DNA of 64,000 nucleotides from an uncultured bacterium. Its GTDB lineage: Bacteria > Bacillota > Clostridia > Oscillospirales > Oscillospiraceae. A program made the position numbers and the translations under genes. Below, in pieces: positions 43,408 through 52,349 of the stretch. How positions within the stretch are numbered: the first letter of the stretch is position 1; each line of letters begins with the position of its first letter. The stretch is from assembly GCA_949840775.1 (NCBI GenBank), contig CATKXO010000004.1:40826-104825 (forward strand). Direction: 5' to 3'. The notes under the pieces are model-generated. The model worked only from the letters and a program-made list of their open reading frames with translations, was not told where the DNA came from and did no database searches.

Positions 43408-45345
43408 ATGACCCGAAAGCAAAAAAAGATGCTCTGGCGCATAATTGCGGCAGCGGCGCTGTTTATGATCGCCGTCCTCATCCCGGATCAGATCTATCCG
43501 GCGGACCGCTGGGTGATCGACCTGACCGGGCAGTGGGTTCCGCCCGCCGACTGGCTAAAAACCGGCTATACCGCATATATGTGGGGCCCGCTTAAACTTC
43601 TCTCCTTCCTGATTCCCTATCTGGTCATCGGCTGGGACGTGCTGTGGAAAGCGGTCCGGAACATCGCCCACGGCCAGGTCTTTGACGAGAACTTTCTCAT
43701 GTGTGTAGCCACCATCGGGGCGCTCATCATCGGTGAGTACCCCGAGGCGGTGGCTGTGATGCTCTTCTATCAGGTGGGAGAGCTGTTCCAAAATGTGGCG
43801 GTCTCCCGGTCCCGGCAGTCCATCGCCGCCCTCATGGACATCCGTCCCGACTACGCCAACGTGGAGCGGGACGGCCAGCTGGTCCAGGTGGAGCCGGAGG
43901 AGGTGGCGGTGGGGGATGTGATCGTCATCAAGGCCGGGGAGCGGGTGCCCCTGGACGGCACTGTGCTGGAGGGGACCTCCGCTCTGGACACCGCCGCCCT
44001 CACCGGCGAGTCCCTGCCCCGTGACGTGGTGGCGGGGGACGAGGTAATCTCCGGCTGCGTCAATCTGTCCGGGCTGCTCCATGTGCAGGTGAGCAAGCCC
44101 TTCAGGGAGTCCACCGTCACCCGCATCCTGGACCTGGTAGAGAACTCCAGCGAGAAAAAGGCCCAGGCGGAGCACTTTATCACCAAATTTGCCCGGTACT
44201 ACACCCCTATTGTGGTCTTCGCGGCCCTGGCCCTGGCAGTCATTCCCTCCCTGATTACCTGGCAGTGGGGCACCTGGGTGCCCCGGGCGCTGAACTTCCT
44301 GGTGGTATCCTGTCCCTGCGCCCTGGTCATCTCCATCCCCCTTTCCTTCTTCGGCGGACTGGGGGGCGCCTCCAAACAGGGCATTTTGGTGAAGGGCAGC
44401 AACTACCTGGAGGCCCTGGCCCAGGCGAGAATCGTGGTTTTTGACAAGACGGGCACCCTGACCCAGGGAAAATTTTCCGTCACGGCGGTACACCCGGAGG
44501 GTCTGACAGAAGCGGAGCTGCTGGAGCTGGCCGCCTTGGCGGAGCAGTTTTCCACCCACCCTATCTCCAAGTCCGTCGTAGCCGCCTGGGGGGGTACGCC
44601 CGACCAGACACGGGTTTCCGGAGTGGAGGAAATCGTCGGCCACGGCGTCCGGGCGGCGGTAGACGGCCGTCAGGTGCTGGCGGGCAACGGCCAGCTGATG
44701 GACCTGGAAAAAATCTCCGTTGCGTCGGACCACGACCACCCCGGCACCGTGATCCATGTGGCGGTGGACGGCAAATATGCCGGCCATCTGGTCATCACCG
44801 ACCGGCCCAAGGAGACCTCCGCCCAGGCGCTGCGGGAATTGAAGGCGGCGGGGGTGCGGCAGACCGTCATGCTCACCGGAGACGCCCAGGGGACCGCCCA
44901 GGTGGTGGCCGGTGAGCTGGGGCTGGACCGGTTCTATGCCCAGCTGCTCCCCGCCGGTAAGGTGGAGCGGGTGGAGGAGCTGCTCCGGGACAAGCGGCCC
45001 GGGGAGAAGCTGGTCTTCGTGGGGGACGGCATCAACGACGCCCCCGTCCTGTCCCGGGCGGACATCGGGGTGGCGATGGGTGCCCTGGGCTCCGACGCCG
45101 CCATCGAAGCGGCGGACATCGTCCTTATGGACGACGACCTGCTCAAGCTCCCCGTGGCGGTGCGCATTGCCGGTCAAACCTTGTCCATTGTACGGCAGAA
45201 TGTGGTCTTCGCCCTGGGGGTGAAGCTGCTGGTGCTGGTACTGTCCGCCATGGGCCTGGCCAACATGTGGGCCGCCGTCTTTGCCGACGTGGGAGTATCT
45301 GTGCTGGCCATTTTGAACGCAAGCCGTATGCTGAAAGCGAGATGA
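43408..45345 (+). CDS. Heavy-metal translocating P-type ATPase
   Basis: A 645-residue P1B-ATPase, probably a Zn/Cd/Pb exporter. The TM6 ion motif is VVSCPCALVISIP (CPC), phosphorylation site DKTGTLTQG, the P1B HP motif in STHPISKS, and hinge GDGINDAPVLSRAD. It has no N-terminal CxxC domain; the first residues run straight into TM1. ATG at 43408 follows ACGAGG; earlier in-frame codons lie in the repeat. Zn/Cd specificity follows from CPC with the CadC-like regulator. Confidence 0.94.
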   Translation: MTRKQKKMLWRIIAAAALFMIAVLIPDQIYPADRWVIDLTGQWVPPADWLKTGYTAYMWGPLKLLSFLIPYLVIGWDVLWKAVRNIAHGQVFDENFLMCVATIGALIIGEYPEAVAVMLFYQVGELFQNVAVSRSRQSIAALMDIRPDYANVERDGQLVQVEPEEVAVGDVIVIKAGERVPLDGTVLEGTSALDTAALTGESLPRDVVAGDEVISGCVNLSGLLHVQVSKPFRESTVTRILDLVENSSEKKAQAEHFITKFARYYTPIVVFAALALAVIPSLITWQWGTWVPRALNFLVVSCPCALVISIPLSFFGGLGGASKQGILVKGSNYLEALAQARIVVFDKTGTLTQGKFSVTAVHPEGLTEAELLELAALAEQFSTHPISKSVVAAWGGTPDQTRVSGVEEIVGHGVRAAVDGRQVLAGNGQLMDLEKISVASDHDHPGTVIHVAVDGKYAGHLVITDRPKETSAQALRELKAAGVRQTVMLTGDAQGTAQVVAGELGLDRFYAQLLPAGKVERVEELLRDKRPGEKLVFVGDGINDAPVLSRADIGVAMGALGSDAAIEAADIVLMDDDLLKLPVAVRIAGQTLSIVRQNVVFALGVKLLVLVLSAMGLANMWAAVFADVGVSVLAILNASRMLKAR

Positions 45346-45351
45346 ATGGGC

Positions 45352-45387
45352 AAAAAAGGGGCTGCGGCGAAGCATCGCCGTAGCCCC
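45352..45387 (-). terminator. Terminator of tRNA-Ser transcript
   Basis: 13-bp stem GGGGCTGCGGCGA / TCGCCGTAGCCCC (one G-U) with TTTTTT on the minus strand. It may also end the ATPase transcript. Confidence 0.8.
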
Positions 45388-45389
45388 CA

Positions 45390-45478
45390 TGGCGCAGCGG
45401 GAGGGATTCGAACCCTCGTGGGATTGCTCCCAAACTGATTTCGAGTCAGCCCCGTTATGACCACTTCGATACCGCTGC
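45390..45478 (-). tRNA. tRNA-Ser(CGA)
   Basis: 89 nt including encoded CCA. Acceptor stem GCAGCGG / CCGCTGC, discriminator G. Anticodon loop CTCGAAA gives anticodon CGA (complement at 45441-45443). A long variable arm (class II, as for Ser) and the T-arm GGTTCGAATCC are present. Reads UCG codons. Confidence 0.93.
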
Positions 45479-45527
45479 ATAGCTCATACAGAATACCAGA
45501 CATTTGCAAAAAAATCAAGATGTTCCG

Positions 45528-46175
45528 TCAATCTTTTATAACCGGTTCCCGCCACGGGACATCCTTGAACTGCTCCCCAGCCTCCAAAACCGAGATAGTA
45601 CCGGCGGAAGCGTCCAGAATATGGGCGGCGAACTGACCGGCGCGCTCCTCTGGGATCAGCGCGGACAGCAGCACGTCGGCGCCGTAGTCCACGTGCTCCA
45701 CCACGCCGCCGTGATGGAGCACCTCCCGGCGAGCCTCCTCGAACTGGGCATAGGAGCAGGGCACCTCCATGGCCACCCAGCGGCGGACGACGGAGATACC
45801 GGAGGCGTCCAGGGCGTCCTTGGCGGACTGGGTGTAGGCCCGAACCAGGCCCCCGGCCCCTAGGAGGACGCCGCCGAAGTACCGGGTGACCACGCAGACC
45901 ACGTCGGCGACCTCCTCCCGCTGGAAGACGTTGAGCATGGGCTGACCGGCGGTGCCCTGGGGCTCGCCGTCATCGGAGTAGCGCTCCGCGCCCCCCTCCC
46001 GGAGGCGGTAGCACCAGCAGTTGTGGCGGGCGTCGTAGTGCTTTTTTCTGGTCTCCTCAATCCGCGCCCGGGCCTCCTCCTCGGAGGCCACCTGCCACAC
46101 CTGGCCGATAAACCGGGACCGCTTTTCCACCAGCTCCGTCTCGCTGTGGCCGGTGGGGATGTAATACTCTATCAT
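45528..46175 (-). CDS. yigZ: YigZ/IMPACT family protein
   Basis: A 215-residue protein of the UPF0029/IMPACT family. The N-terminal domain shows EKRSRFIGQVWQV, DARHNCWCYRL and YSDDGEPQGTAGQPML, then VVCVVTRYFGGVLLGAGGLV. The C-terminal half is the ferredoxin-like YigZ_C domain. Function in bacteria is not settled. It starts 4 bp after the small XRE gene and is probably coexpressed with it. Confidence 0.92.
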   Translation of the reverse strand: MIEYYIPTGHSETELVEKRSRFIGQVWQVASEEEARARIEETRKKHYDARHNCWCYRLREGGAERYSDDGEPQGTAGQPMLNVFQREEVADVVCVVTRYFGGVLLGAGGLVRAYTQSAKDALDASGISVVRRWVAMEVPCSYAQFEEARREVLHHGGVVEHVDYGADVLLSALIPEERAGQFAAHILDASAGTISVLEAGEQFKDVPWREPVIKD

Positions 46176-46179
46176 GGGG

Positions 46180-46374
46180 TCACTCCTCTTCCGGGAATAC
46201 CTTGATTTGCAGTGCCTCGCAGATATGGAAAAACTGCTCCAACGATGGATTTTTTCTGCCGCGCTCTATCTCACTTAGAAATGTCTGCGTAATTCCAAGT
46301 TGCTCCGCTAGCTTATGCTGGCTCAGCCCCAAAGACTCCCGCTTCCGTTTCAGGATCAGCCGATATTCTTCCAT
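46180..46374 (-). CDS. Small XRE family DNA-binding protein
   Basis: A 64-residue single helix-turn-helix protein (ESLGLSQHKLAEQLGITQTF, then LSEIERGRKNPSLEQF). ATG at 46374 follows GGAAGGTG. It is divergent from the 76-residue gene at 46499, and the intergenic region holds four AGCTNNNAGCT sites. Probable autoregulatory repressor. YigZ follows by 4 bp. Confidence 0.88.
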   Translation of the reverse strand: MEEYRLILKRKRESLGLSQHKLAEQLGITQTFLSEIERGRKNPSLEQFFHICEALQIKVFPEEE

Positions 46375-46394
46375 ACAATCACCTTCCACATCAT

Positions 46395-46479
46395 ATTATA
46401 GCTGACAGCTATTTATTTGAAAATGAGAGCTTTTAGCTCTTGACAAAATAAGAGCTGTAAGCTATAATAGCTAATAGCT
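46395..46479. promoter_or_regulatory. Divergent promoters with four AGCT-N3-AGCT operators
   Basis: Sites: 46400-46410, 46428-46438, 46453-46463 and 46469-46479, each AGCTNNNAGCT. The plus promoter is TTGACA (46440-46445)-N17-TATAAT (46463-46468); the minus promoter is TTTTCA (46418-46423)-N17-TATAAT (46395-46400). Sites abut or flank both -10 boxes, as expected for repression by the small XRE protein. Confidence 0.75.
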
Positions 46480-46498
46480 CTATAGGAAGGTGATTGAA

Positions 46499-46729
46499 AT
46501 GCGAGAAACCTATTGGCTGGAAGACTTCGATGAGACCTGTCAGGCAATCATGGAGGACGCCTTTCTTCTGGATGCGCTGGCTTTTTACCTGTTCGGAGAC
46601 GGGGAATTTACGCGCGGCGAACGGGCCGAGTATTTTCCCTCCGTGTTCCGCCGCCTGTGTGGCTGCCTGTCTCAGCACACCTTGGACCTGTATAACCTGA
46701 ACCAACGGCTCAGGCCGGACCCGCAATAA
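46499..46729 (+). CDS. 76-residue hypothetical protein, divergent from XRE gene
   Basis: Begins METYWL-like (MRETYWLEDFDETCQAIMED), acidic N-terminus and Cys/Leu-rich C-terminus (RLCGCLSQHTLDLYNLNQR). No family recognised. ATG at 46499 follows AGGAAGGTG. It is expressed from TTGACA-N17-TATAAT that overlaps the AGCTNNNAGCT operators. A toxin- or defence-like partner of the XRE protein is possible but unproven. Confidence 0.6.
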   Translation: MRETYWLEDFDETCQAIMEDAFLLDALAFYLFGDGEFTRGERAEYFPSVFRRLCGCLSQHTLDLYNLNQRLRPDPQ

Positions 46730-46740
46730 GGTCCCGGCTC

Positions 46741-46769
46741 TTGACACAGCGCATAACGCGTGGTAAAAT
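46741..46769 (+). promoter_or_regulatory. Promoter of candidate antisense RNA
   Basis: TTGACA-N17-TAAAAT; downstream is non-coding sequence ending in the hairpin at about 46835-46867. Confidence 0.75.
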
Positions 46770-46775
46770 AACAAC

Positions 46776-46873
46776 ATAAAAGGGCGCTGCGATAAGCGGT
46801 TAGCCTGTGTAAAGGTGCCTAAGTGTATAACCTAGACAGCCGTCACTGGGCCGAGTGGCGGCTGTCCCATTTT
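46776..46873 (+). ncRNA. Candidate small RNA convergent with 27-residue peptide gene
   Basis: Predicted from the promoter at 46741-46769 to the hairpin GACAGCCGTCACT / AGTGGCGGCTGTC (one G-U) followed by CCATTTTA. Its 3' part is antisense to the end of the peptide gene. Its 5' part (CGATAAGCGGTTAGCC, 46790-46805) is 14/16 identical to the peptide mRNA leader read on the minus strand (46954-46969). Boundaries are inferred. Confidence 0.55.
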
Positions 46874-46926
46874 ACCTTCACTGTCACGGTCATACCGAAC
46901 AGATGAAACGTAATCGTCAGGGGCAT
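46843..46926 (-). CDS. 27-residue small peptide, candidate type I toxin-like
   Basis: Sequence MPLTITFHLFGMTVTVKVKW followed by DSRHSAQ. It is amphipathic and strand-like rather than a classical TM helix. A strong AGGAGGTGAG Shine-Dalgarno precedes ATG. The leader starts with a perfect 10-bp hairpin (46991-47020). Promoter at 47022-47051. A convergent RNA overlaps the 3' end. The layout fits a type I toxin-antitoxin locus; toxicity is inference. Confidence 0.55.
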   Translation of the reverse strand: MPLTITFHLFGMTVTVKVKWDSRHSAQ

Positions 46927-46990
46927 TTGCCTCACCTCCTTTGCGGAGGACTTGGCTGACCGCCTATCGTTTTCCCCGTGTTTATGCAGC

Positions 46991-47020
46991 GCCCTGGTCC
47001 CTCTTTCGGGGGACCAGGGC
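46991..47020 (-). promoter_or_regulatory. 5' leader hairpin of the 27-residue peptide mRNA
   Basis: GCCCTGGTCC / GGACCAGGGC, loop 10 nt, at the predicted transcription start. Such 5' stems are common in stable type I toxin mRNAs. Confidence 0.6.
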
Positions 47021-47021
47021 C

Positions 47022-47047
47022 ATTTTATCATGCCGCATCGATTTTTG

Positions 47048-47051
<4 letters not shown>
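47022..47051 (-). promoter_or_regulatory. Promoter of the 27-residue peptide gene
   Basis: TTGACA-N18-TAAAAT on the minus strand. The -35 overlaps the hflX stop codon. Confidence 0.65.
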
Positions 47052-48334
<1,283 letters not shown>

Positions 48335-48339
48335 ATGGG

Positions 48340-48609
48340 TCAAAATTCCTCGTTTCTGTTTGGTTGTTTCATGGATTCTGTGACGAAGAGGAGAAGCAGC
48401 ATTGCATACTCCTCCGCCGCCAACGCGTCTTTTATCGCAATTTGGATTTCCTCTAATGTCATCTCTGATTTTCTGCCCATCTCCTGCAATGCCTCATAGT
48501 TTTCCACAGCCCAGAAAAGAGCGTTCTGTAATTTGACAGGCAGTGCTTTTATTGCTTCCTCAAGTTCTGTGATCCGCTCCAACCGATAATCTCTGCTTTC
48601 TTCCATCAT
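48340..48609 (-). CDS. 89-residue hypothetical helical protein
   Basis: A highly charged, alpha-helical protein (RLERITELEEAIKALPVKLQ, later EMTLEEIQIAIKDALAAEEY). No family recognised; the pattern suggests a coiled coil. It is divergent from a small XRE gene across two GGAT-type palindromes and lies directly upstream of hflX. Promoter TTGATT-N18-TATAAT at 48649-48678. Confidence 0.6.
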   Translation of the reverse strand: MMEESRDYRLERITELEEAIKALPVKLQNALFWAVENYEALQEMGRKSEMTLEEIQIAIKDALAAEEYAMLLLLFVTESMKQPNRNEEF

Positions 48610-48633
48610 AAATCAACCTCCACTTTTTCTGCT

Positions 48634-48695
48634 GGATGTATTCATCCAATTATAGCAGACATAAGCTAATAAAATCAAGATGGATATATTTATCC
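48634..48695. promoter_or_regulatory. Divergent control region with two GGAT palindromes
   Basis: GGATGTATTCATCC (48634-48647) and GGATATATTTATCC (48682-48695) flank the minus-strand -10 (48649-48654) and -35 (48673-48678). Likely operators for the XRE protein at 48722. Confidence 0.65.
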
Positions 48696-48721
48696 ACCAG
48701 ATCTTATTTGGAGGTCAATTT

Positions 48722-48967
48722 ATGTCAAACGGATTAAAGCAGGATATTTCAATAGGTCCCAATTTAAAGGCATTGCGCAAGAAAAATGGGTTACTTCAAA
48801 AGGAAGTGTCTGCCCAATTGGAAGTTATGGGGATTCCTATCACAGAGGATATTTTAGCGAAAATAGAGCAGGGACGTTACAGTGTAAAAATCAGTGTTCT
48901 TTTGGCCCTAAAAAAGATTTATAAAGTCGATACTTTTGACGAATTTTTCTCTGGCCTCCACATCTGA
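48722..48967 (+). CDS. Small XRE family regulator
   Basis: An 81-residue helix-turn-helix protein (LKALRKKNGLLQKEVSAQLE, then ITEDILAKIEQGRYSVKISV). ATG at 48722 follows TTGGAGG. It is divergent from the 89-residue gene. The second-half pattern DILAKIEQGRYSVKI is typical of one Clostridial XRE subgroup. AT-rich. Confidence 0.85.
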   Translation: MSNGLKQDISIGPNLKALRKKNGLLQKEVSAQLEVMGIPITEDILAKIEQGRYSVKISVLLALKKIYKVDTFDEFFSGLHI

Positions 48968-49000
48968 CAAACTCATTCATATTACAGAGTATAGCAGGTG

Positions 49001-49339
49001 TTATGTCAAATGCTCCCGGCTCCACTCCAGCATGGTGTGGAGCAGCGGGGCAAAGCTCTCCCCCAGGGGGGTGAGGGTGTACTCCACCCGGGGCGGCACC
49101 TCGCCGTAGACCTCCCGGTGGAGGAAGCCGTCCTCCTCCAGCTCCCGCAACTGCTTGGTGAGGGTGGACTGGGTGATGCCCTCCAGCCGCCGGCGCAGCT
49201 CGCCGAACCGCTGGACCTTGTAGAAGGCCACGTACCACAGAATCAGGATTTTCCACTTGCCCCCCAGCACCGACTGGAGCCTGCCCATGGCCTCGCACCG
49301 GGCCAGGGCCTCGGGGGCGGTAAACTTGTTGTCCGCCAT
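49001..49339 (-). CDS. HxlR family transcriptional regulator
   Basis: A 112-residue winged-helix protein. The MarR-like core has LGGKWKILILWYVAFYKVQR, FGELRRRLEGITQSTLTKQL and DGFLHREVYGEVPPRVEYTL, the HxlR signature. It is divergent from a radical SAM gene. No Cys suited to aldehyde sensing lies in the N-terminal helix except C14 in ALARCEAMGR, the position used by HxlR-type aldehyde sensors. Confidence 0.93.
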   Translation of the reverse strand: MADNKFTAPEALARCEAMGRLQSVLGGKWKILILWYVAFYKVQRFGELRRRLEGITQSTLTKQLRELEEDGFLHREVYGEVPPRVEYTLTPLGESFAPLLHTMLEWSREHLT

Positions 49340-49473
49340 GCTTGTCCCCTCACGGTATCAAAAAGTGTACTATTTCCAAAAAAAGACCGTACTTGCGCTC
49401 CTTTTCCCCCTGTAGTATGGTAATGACAGCGGCGGAGGGCCCCCGCCGGTCCCACTTGAAAGGAGCGCTTTGT

Positions 49474-50409
49474 ATGCACTTTACCGGCACCATCTGGCGG
49501 CCGCCCTACGAGGCCGCCTCCCTGCTCATCCAGGTCACGGCGGGCTGCACCCACCACCGCTGCAAGTTCTGCACCCTGTACAGCGACCTGCCATTTCCCT
49601 TCCGCATGTCCCCCCTGGAGGAGGTGGAGGCCGACCTGCTGGAGGTCCAGACGGCTCTCCACTCCCCGTTGGGGAAGCTGACCGCAGCCCTCCAGGGCCT
49701 GCCCCTCCGGGAGGGCCCGGACCGGGCCTTCCTCACCGGGGCCAACCCCTTCGTCCTGAAAACGGACCGCCTGCTGGAGATTTCCCGGCTCATCGGGCAG
49801 TATCTCCCGTCAGTTAAGACCGTCGGCTGTTTTGCCCGGATCACCGACGTGGGGCTGAAAACCGACGGGGAGCTGGAACAGCTCCATGCCGCCAGGTACG
49901 ACGGCCTGACCATCGGTGTGGAGACGGGGGATGGCCCTTCCCTAGCCTTCATGGACAAGGGGTATGCCCCGGAGGACATCCTCGTCCAGTGCCAACGGCT
50001 GGACCGGGCGGGCATCGGCTACAATTTCTTCTACCTCACCGGCGTCGCCGGGGCGGGACAGGGGGATCGGAGCGCCCTGGCCAGCGCGGCGCTGTTCAAC
50101 CGGCTCCGCCCCCGGCTTATCGGCTCCTCCATGCTCACCGTCTATCCCGATTCCCGGCTGTATCAGGAGATTCAGGCGGGCAGCTGGACGGAGGCCGGGG
50201 AGGTGGAAAAATATGAGGAGCTGAAAATTCTGGTCTCCCACCTGGATATCCCCGTCACCTTTGCCGCCCTGGGGGCCTCCAACGCCTACCAGTTCCAGGG
50301 CCGGCTCCCGGAGGACCGGGAAGCCCTCCTGTCCGCTTTGGACGGAATCATCCGGCGGGAGAACGAGGACAGGCTCCGGTCCTACCGGACCGCCCTGCCC
50401 CACCTGTAA
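49474..50409 (+). CDS. Radical SAM protein
   Basis: A 311-residue radical SAM enzyme with CTHHRCKFC, a C-x4-C-x2-C cluster motif found in one radical SAM subgroup instead of C-x3-C-x2-C. TIM-barrel elements GIGYNFFYLTGVAG and VGCFARITDVGLK follow. The reaction is unknown. ATG at 49474 follows GAAAGGAG; upstream residues have no coding support. It is divergent from the HxlR gene, which may regulate it. Confidence 0.88.
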   Translation: MHFTGTIWRPPYEAASLLIQVTAGCTHHRCKFCTLYSDLPFPFRMSPLEEVEADLLEVQTALHSPLGKLTAALQGLPLREGPDRAFLTGANPFVLKTDRLLEISRLIGQYLPSVKTVGCFARITDVGLKTDGELEQLHAARYDGLTIGVETGDGPSLAFMDKGYAPEDILVQCQRLDRAGIGYNFFYLTGVAGAGQGDRSALASAALFNRLRPRLIGSSMLTVYPDSRLYQEIQAGSWTEAGEVEKYEELKILVSHLDIPVTFAALGASNAYQFQGRLPEDREALLSALDGIIRRENEDRLRSYRTALPHL

Positions 50410-50415
50410 AGCTCT

Positions 50416-50443
50416 GTAGGGCGCAACGACCCGTCGCGCCGTT
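50416..50443 (+). repeat. Solo GTAGGGC-type repeat half
   Basis: GTAGGGCGCAACGACCCGTCGCGCC, related to the solo element at about 42352. Between convergent genes. Confidence 0.5.
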
Positions 50444-50940
50444 TACCGCACCAGGACCTCCACAATTTCCCCGATATACATGACGTGGTAGTCCTTCGCT
50501 GCATAGAAGCGGTCCTTCACATCCTGGGGGATGTTGTCCGGGTCCATAGGCTGGACGAACCGCTTGCGGCAGACAATCACCAGCTCGGCCTCCTCAAAGT
50601 AGGGGGCGCCGCAGTCTGTTGCCTTCACTGTAAAGCCGCACTCCTTTACCTTGTCGATGTCCCGGCCGCTCTTGGAGCCGCAGAGCTGTAAAGCCTTTCT
50701 GCTTTCTTCTCCGAAGAAAGCCAGGGTGAAATACTCCTCCCGGTCCACAAACTCCTTGGTATACCGCTGGGGGCGGATGTAGCAGGTGGCGGAGGGGGCG
50801 TTCCAGATCACCCCCAGCCCGCCCCAGGAGGCGGTCATGGTGTTGCAGTGGTCCACGGTCCCGGCGGTGATGAGCATCCACTGGTCACCGATGGCGGAAA
50901 AGACGTTTTTGTCCAGCTGTTTCGGGTCAATTTTGCGCAT
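50443..50940 (-). CDS. Flavin reductase family (FMN-binding split-barrel) protein
   Basis: A 165-residue protein. The split-barrel FMN motif includes NTMTASWGGLGVIWNAPSAT and CYIRPQRYTKEFVDREEYFT. Family members reduce flavins or act as flavoproteins. The substrate is unknown. It is flanked by a repeat half and a bidirectional terminator and is probably monocistronic. Start after GAGGAGGATA. Confidence 0.9.
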   Translation of the reverse strand: MRKIDPKQLDKNVFSAIGDQWMLITAGTVDHCNTMTASWGGLGVIWNAPSATCYIRPQRYTKEFVDREEYFTLAFFGEESRKALQLCGSKSGRDIDKVKECGFTVKATDCGAPYFEEAELVIVCRKRFVQPMDPDNIPQDVKDRFYAAKDYHVMYIGEIVEVLVR

Positions 50941-50985
50941 GGGGGTATCCTCCTCAAATCATAAAATATAAATCAGTATATGCAC

Positions 50986-51019
50986 AAAAAGCCGCACCGA
51001 ATACACGGTGCGGCTTTTG
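50986..51019. terminator. Terminator between rpmE and flavin reductase gene
   Basis: AAAAGCCGCACCG / CGGTGCGGCTTTT with T/A tails. It ends rpmE on the minus strand. Confidence 0.85.
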
Positions 51020-51029
51020 TACACGGGGA

Positions 51030-51233
51030 TTACTTGTCGAAGCCGAACTTCTTGTTGAAGCGGCTGACACGGCCACCGGTGTCCACCATCTTCTGCTTGC
51101 CGGTGTAGAAGGGGTGACACTTGGAACAAACTTCTACGCGGATGTCCTTCTTGGTGGAGCCGGTCTCGATCACATTGCCGCAGGCGCACCGGATGGTGGT
51201 CTGTTGATAGTTGGGGTGGAGGCCTTCCTTCAT
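51030..51233 (-). CDS. rpmE: 50S ribosomal protein L31, zinc type
   Basis: A 67-residue ribosomal protein, [20 protein letters not shown] then [20 protein letters not shown]. Zinc ligands are the CxC and CxxC pairs (the L31 C+ form). Promoter TTGCTT-N17-TATGAT at 51286-51314. ATG at 51233 after GAAAGAGG. Confidence 0.96.
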   Translation of the reverse strand: MKEGLHPNYQQTTIRCACGNVIETGSTKKDIRVEVCSKCHPFYTGKQKMVDTGGRVSRFNKKFGFDK

Positions 51234-51285
51234 TTTATCTTCACCTCTTTCTCCACAGGAGGGTATTCTTGTAAACGCAACTGGT

Positions 51286-51314
51286 ATCATAACACAGTTC
51301 CCACGGAAAAGCAA
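51286..51314 (-). promoter_or_regulatory. Promoter of rpmE
   Basis: TTGCTT-N17-TATGAT on the minus strand, about 50 bp upstream of the start. Confidence 0.65.
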
Positions 51315-51347
51315 CTGTTTTTTCAAATTTTTTCTACGGAACTGCCG

Positions 51348-52241
51348 TTATTCCCATACCATGTTTTTGTCCAATACGCTGTCTACATAATCCTTCTGCT
51401 CCTGAGACAGCGGCAGGAAGGGCTTTCTGGGCGCGCCCACCGGATAGCCCTGCCGCTCCAGCTCGTACTTAATGGCGGGGATCAGCCCCACGGCGCACAT
51501 GGCCTCCATGCAGTTGTTGGCCCTGTGCTGGAGCTCCAGTGCCTCCGCCTGTGCTCCCCGGTTAAACAGGTCAAAAATTTTCTTATAGTGGGGCAGCATC
51601 ATGTTAAAGGTGCTGCCGATGGAGCCGGTACAGCCCAAGGCCTGGCCGGCCACCATGGTCTCGTCGTAGCCGTTGAAAGCGATGAGGTCGGGATTCAGGT
51701 TCAGGATGCGCTCCATCTGGAACAGGTTGTAGTTGGTCTGCTTTACCCCCAGGATGGCCCCGCTGCGGAACAGCTCCACGTAGGCCGGGTCGCTGACGGA
51801 AAACTCCTTGTGGGTGTTGCCCGGGAAATTGTAGATGAGCACCGGGGCGCCGGCGGCCTCGGCGATGTCGTAGTAGTATTGGCAGATCTCCCTGGGGGAG
51901 AAGCCGTAATAAAAGGGGGCGGTGGCGGCGGTAAAGTCAAAGCCCATGGACATGGCGGCCCTGGCATAGCGCACCGCCTCATCGGTGGAAATGGCCCCCA
52001 CGTGGGCAATCAGGTTTGTCTTCCCCGCAAAGGCGGAGGCGGCCCGGAAGACCTCCAGGCGCTCCTCTTCGGTGAGCAGGAAGCACTCCCCGCTGCTGCC
52101 CCCGATGAAGAAGCCGGCGGCCCCCTCCTTCCGGTTGCGCTCCATTACCCGCCGGAGAGCGGCTCCGTCGACGCGGCCCGTCCGGTCATAGGCGGTGATG
52201 CTGGCGGCGTAGATACCCCCCAGCTGTTCCTTCGTTTTCAT
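51348..52241 (-). CDS. Dihydrodipicolinate synthase/N-acetylneuraminate lyase family protein
   Basis: A 297-residue class I aldolase. It has GGSSGECFLLTEEERLEVF (GxxGE), YNFPGNTHKEFS (Tyr in YNFPG) and the Schiff-base Lys in LGVKQTNYN. The YNFPG-GVKQ pairing is closer to N-acetylneuraminate lyase than to DapA. It has no neighbours in sialic acid use here, so the substrate is not assigned. Promoter at 52277-52305, divergent from the T-box promoter. Confidence 0.88.
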   Translation of the reverse strand: MKTKEQLGGIYAASITAYDRTGRVDGAALRRVMERNRKEGAAGFFIGGSSGECFLLTEEERLEVFRAASAFAGKTNLIAHVGAISTDEAVRYARAAMSMGFDFTAATAPFYYGFSPREICQYYYDIAEAAGAPVLIYNFPGNTHKEFSVSDPAYVELFRSGAILGVKQTNYNLFQMERILNLNPDLIAFNGYDETMVAGQALGCTGSIGSTFNMMLPHYKKIFDLFNRGAQAEALELQHRANNCMEAMCAVGLIPAIKYELERQGYPVGAPRKPFLPLSQEQKDYVDSVLDKNMVWE

Positions 52242-52276
52242 GTATCGTTTCCTTCCTTCCCCGCTAAGTTGGGAAT

Positions 52277-52305
52277 ATTATACCACAGGGCGGGCCGCTG
52301 TGCAA
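52277..52305 (-). promoter_or_regulatory. Promoter of DapA/NanA family gene
   Basis: TTGCAC-N17-TATAAT on the minus strand. Confidence 0.75.
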
Positions 52306-52314
52306 ATTTTCTTC

Positions 52315-52343
52315 TTGACAAAGCCCGGTTTTTCCGCTAAAAT
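52315..52343 (+). promoter_or_regulatory. Promoter of leuA T-box transcript
   Basis: TTGACA-N17-TAAAAT, just upstream of the T-box leader. Confidence 0.8.
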
Positions 52344-52349
52344 ACCCCT

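Noticed and set aside
46991-47020. Terminator of hflX
   Set aside because: The stem is perfect, but no T-run follows on the minus strand; its position at a predicted transcription start fits a leader hairpin better.
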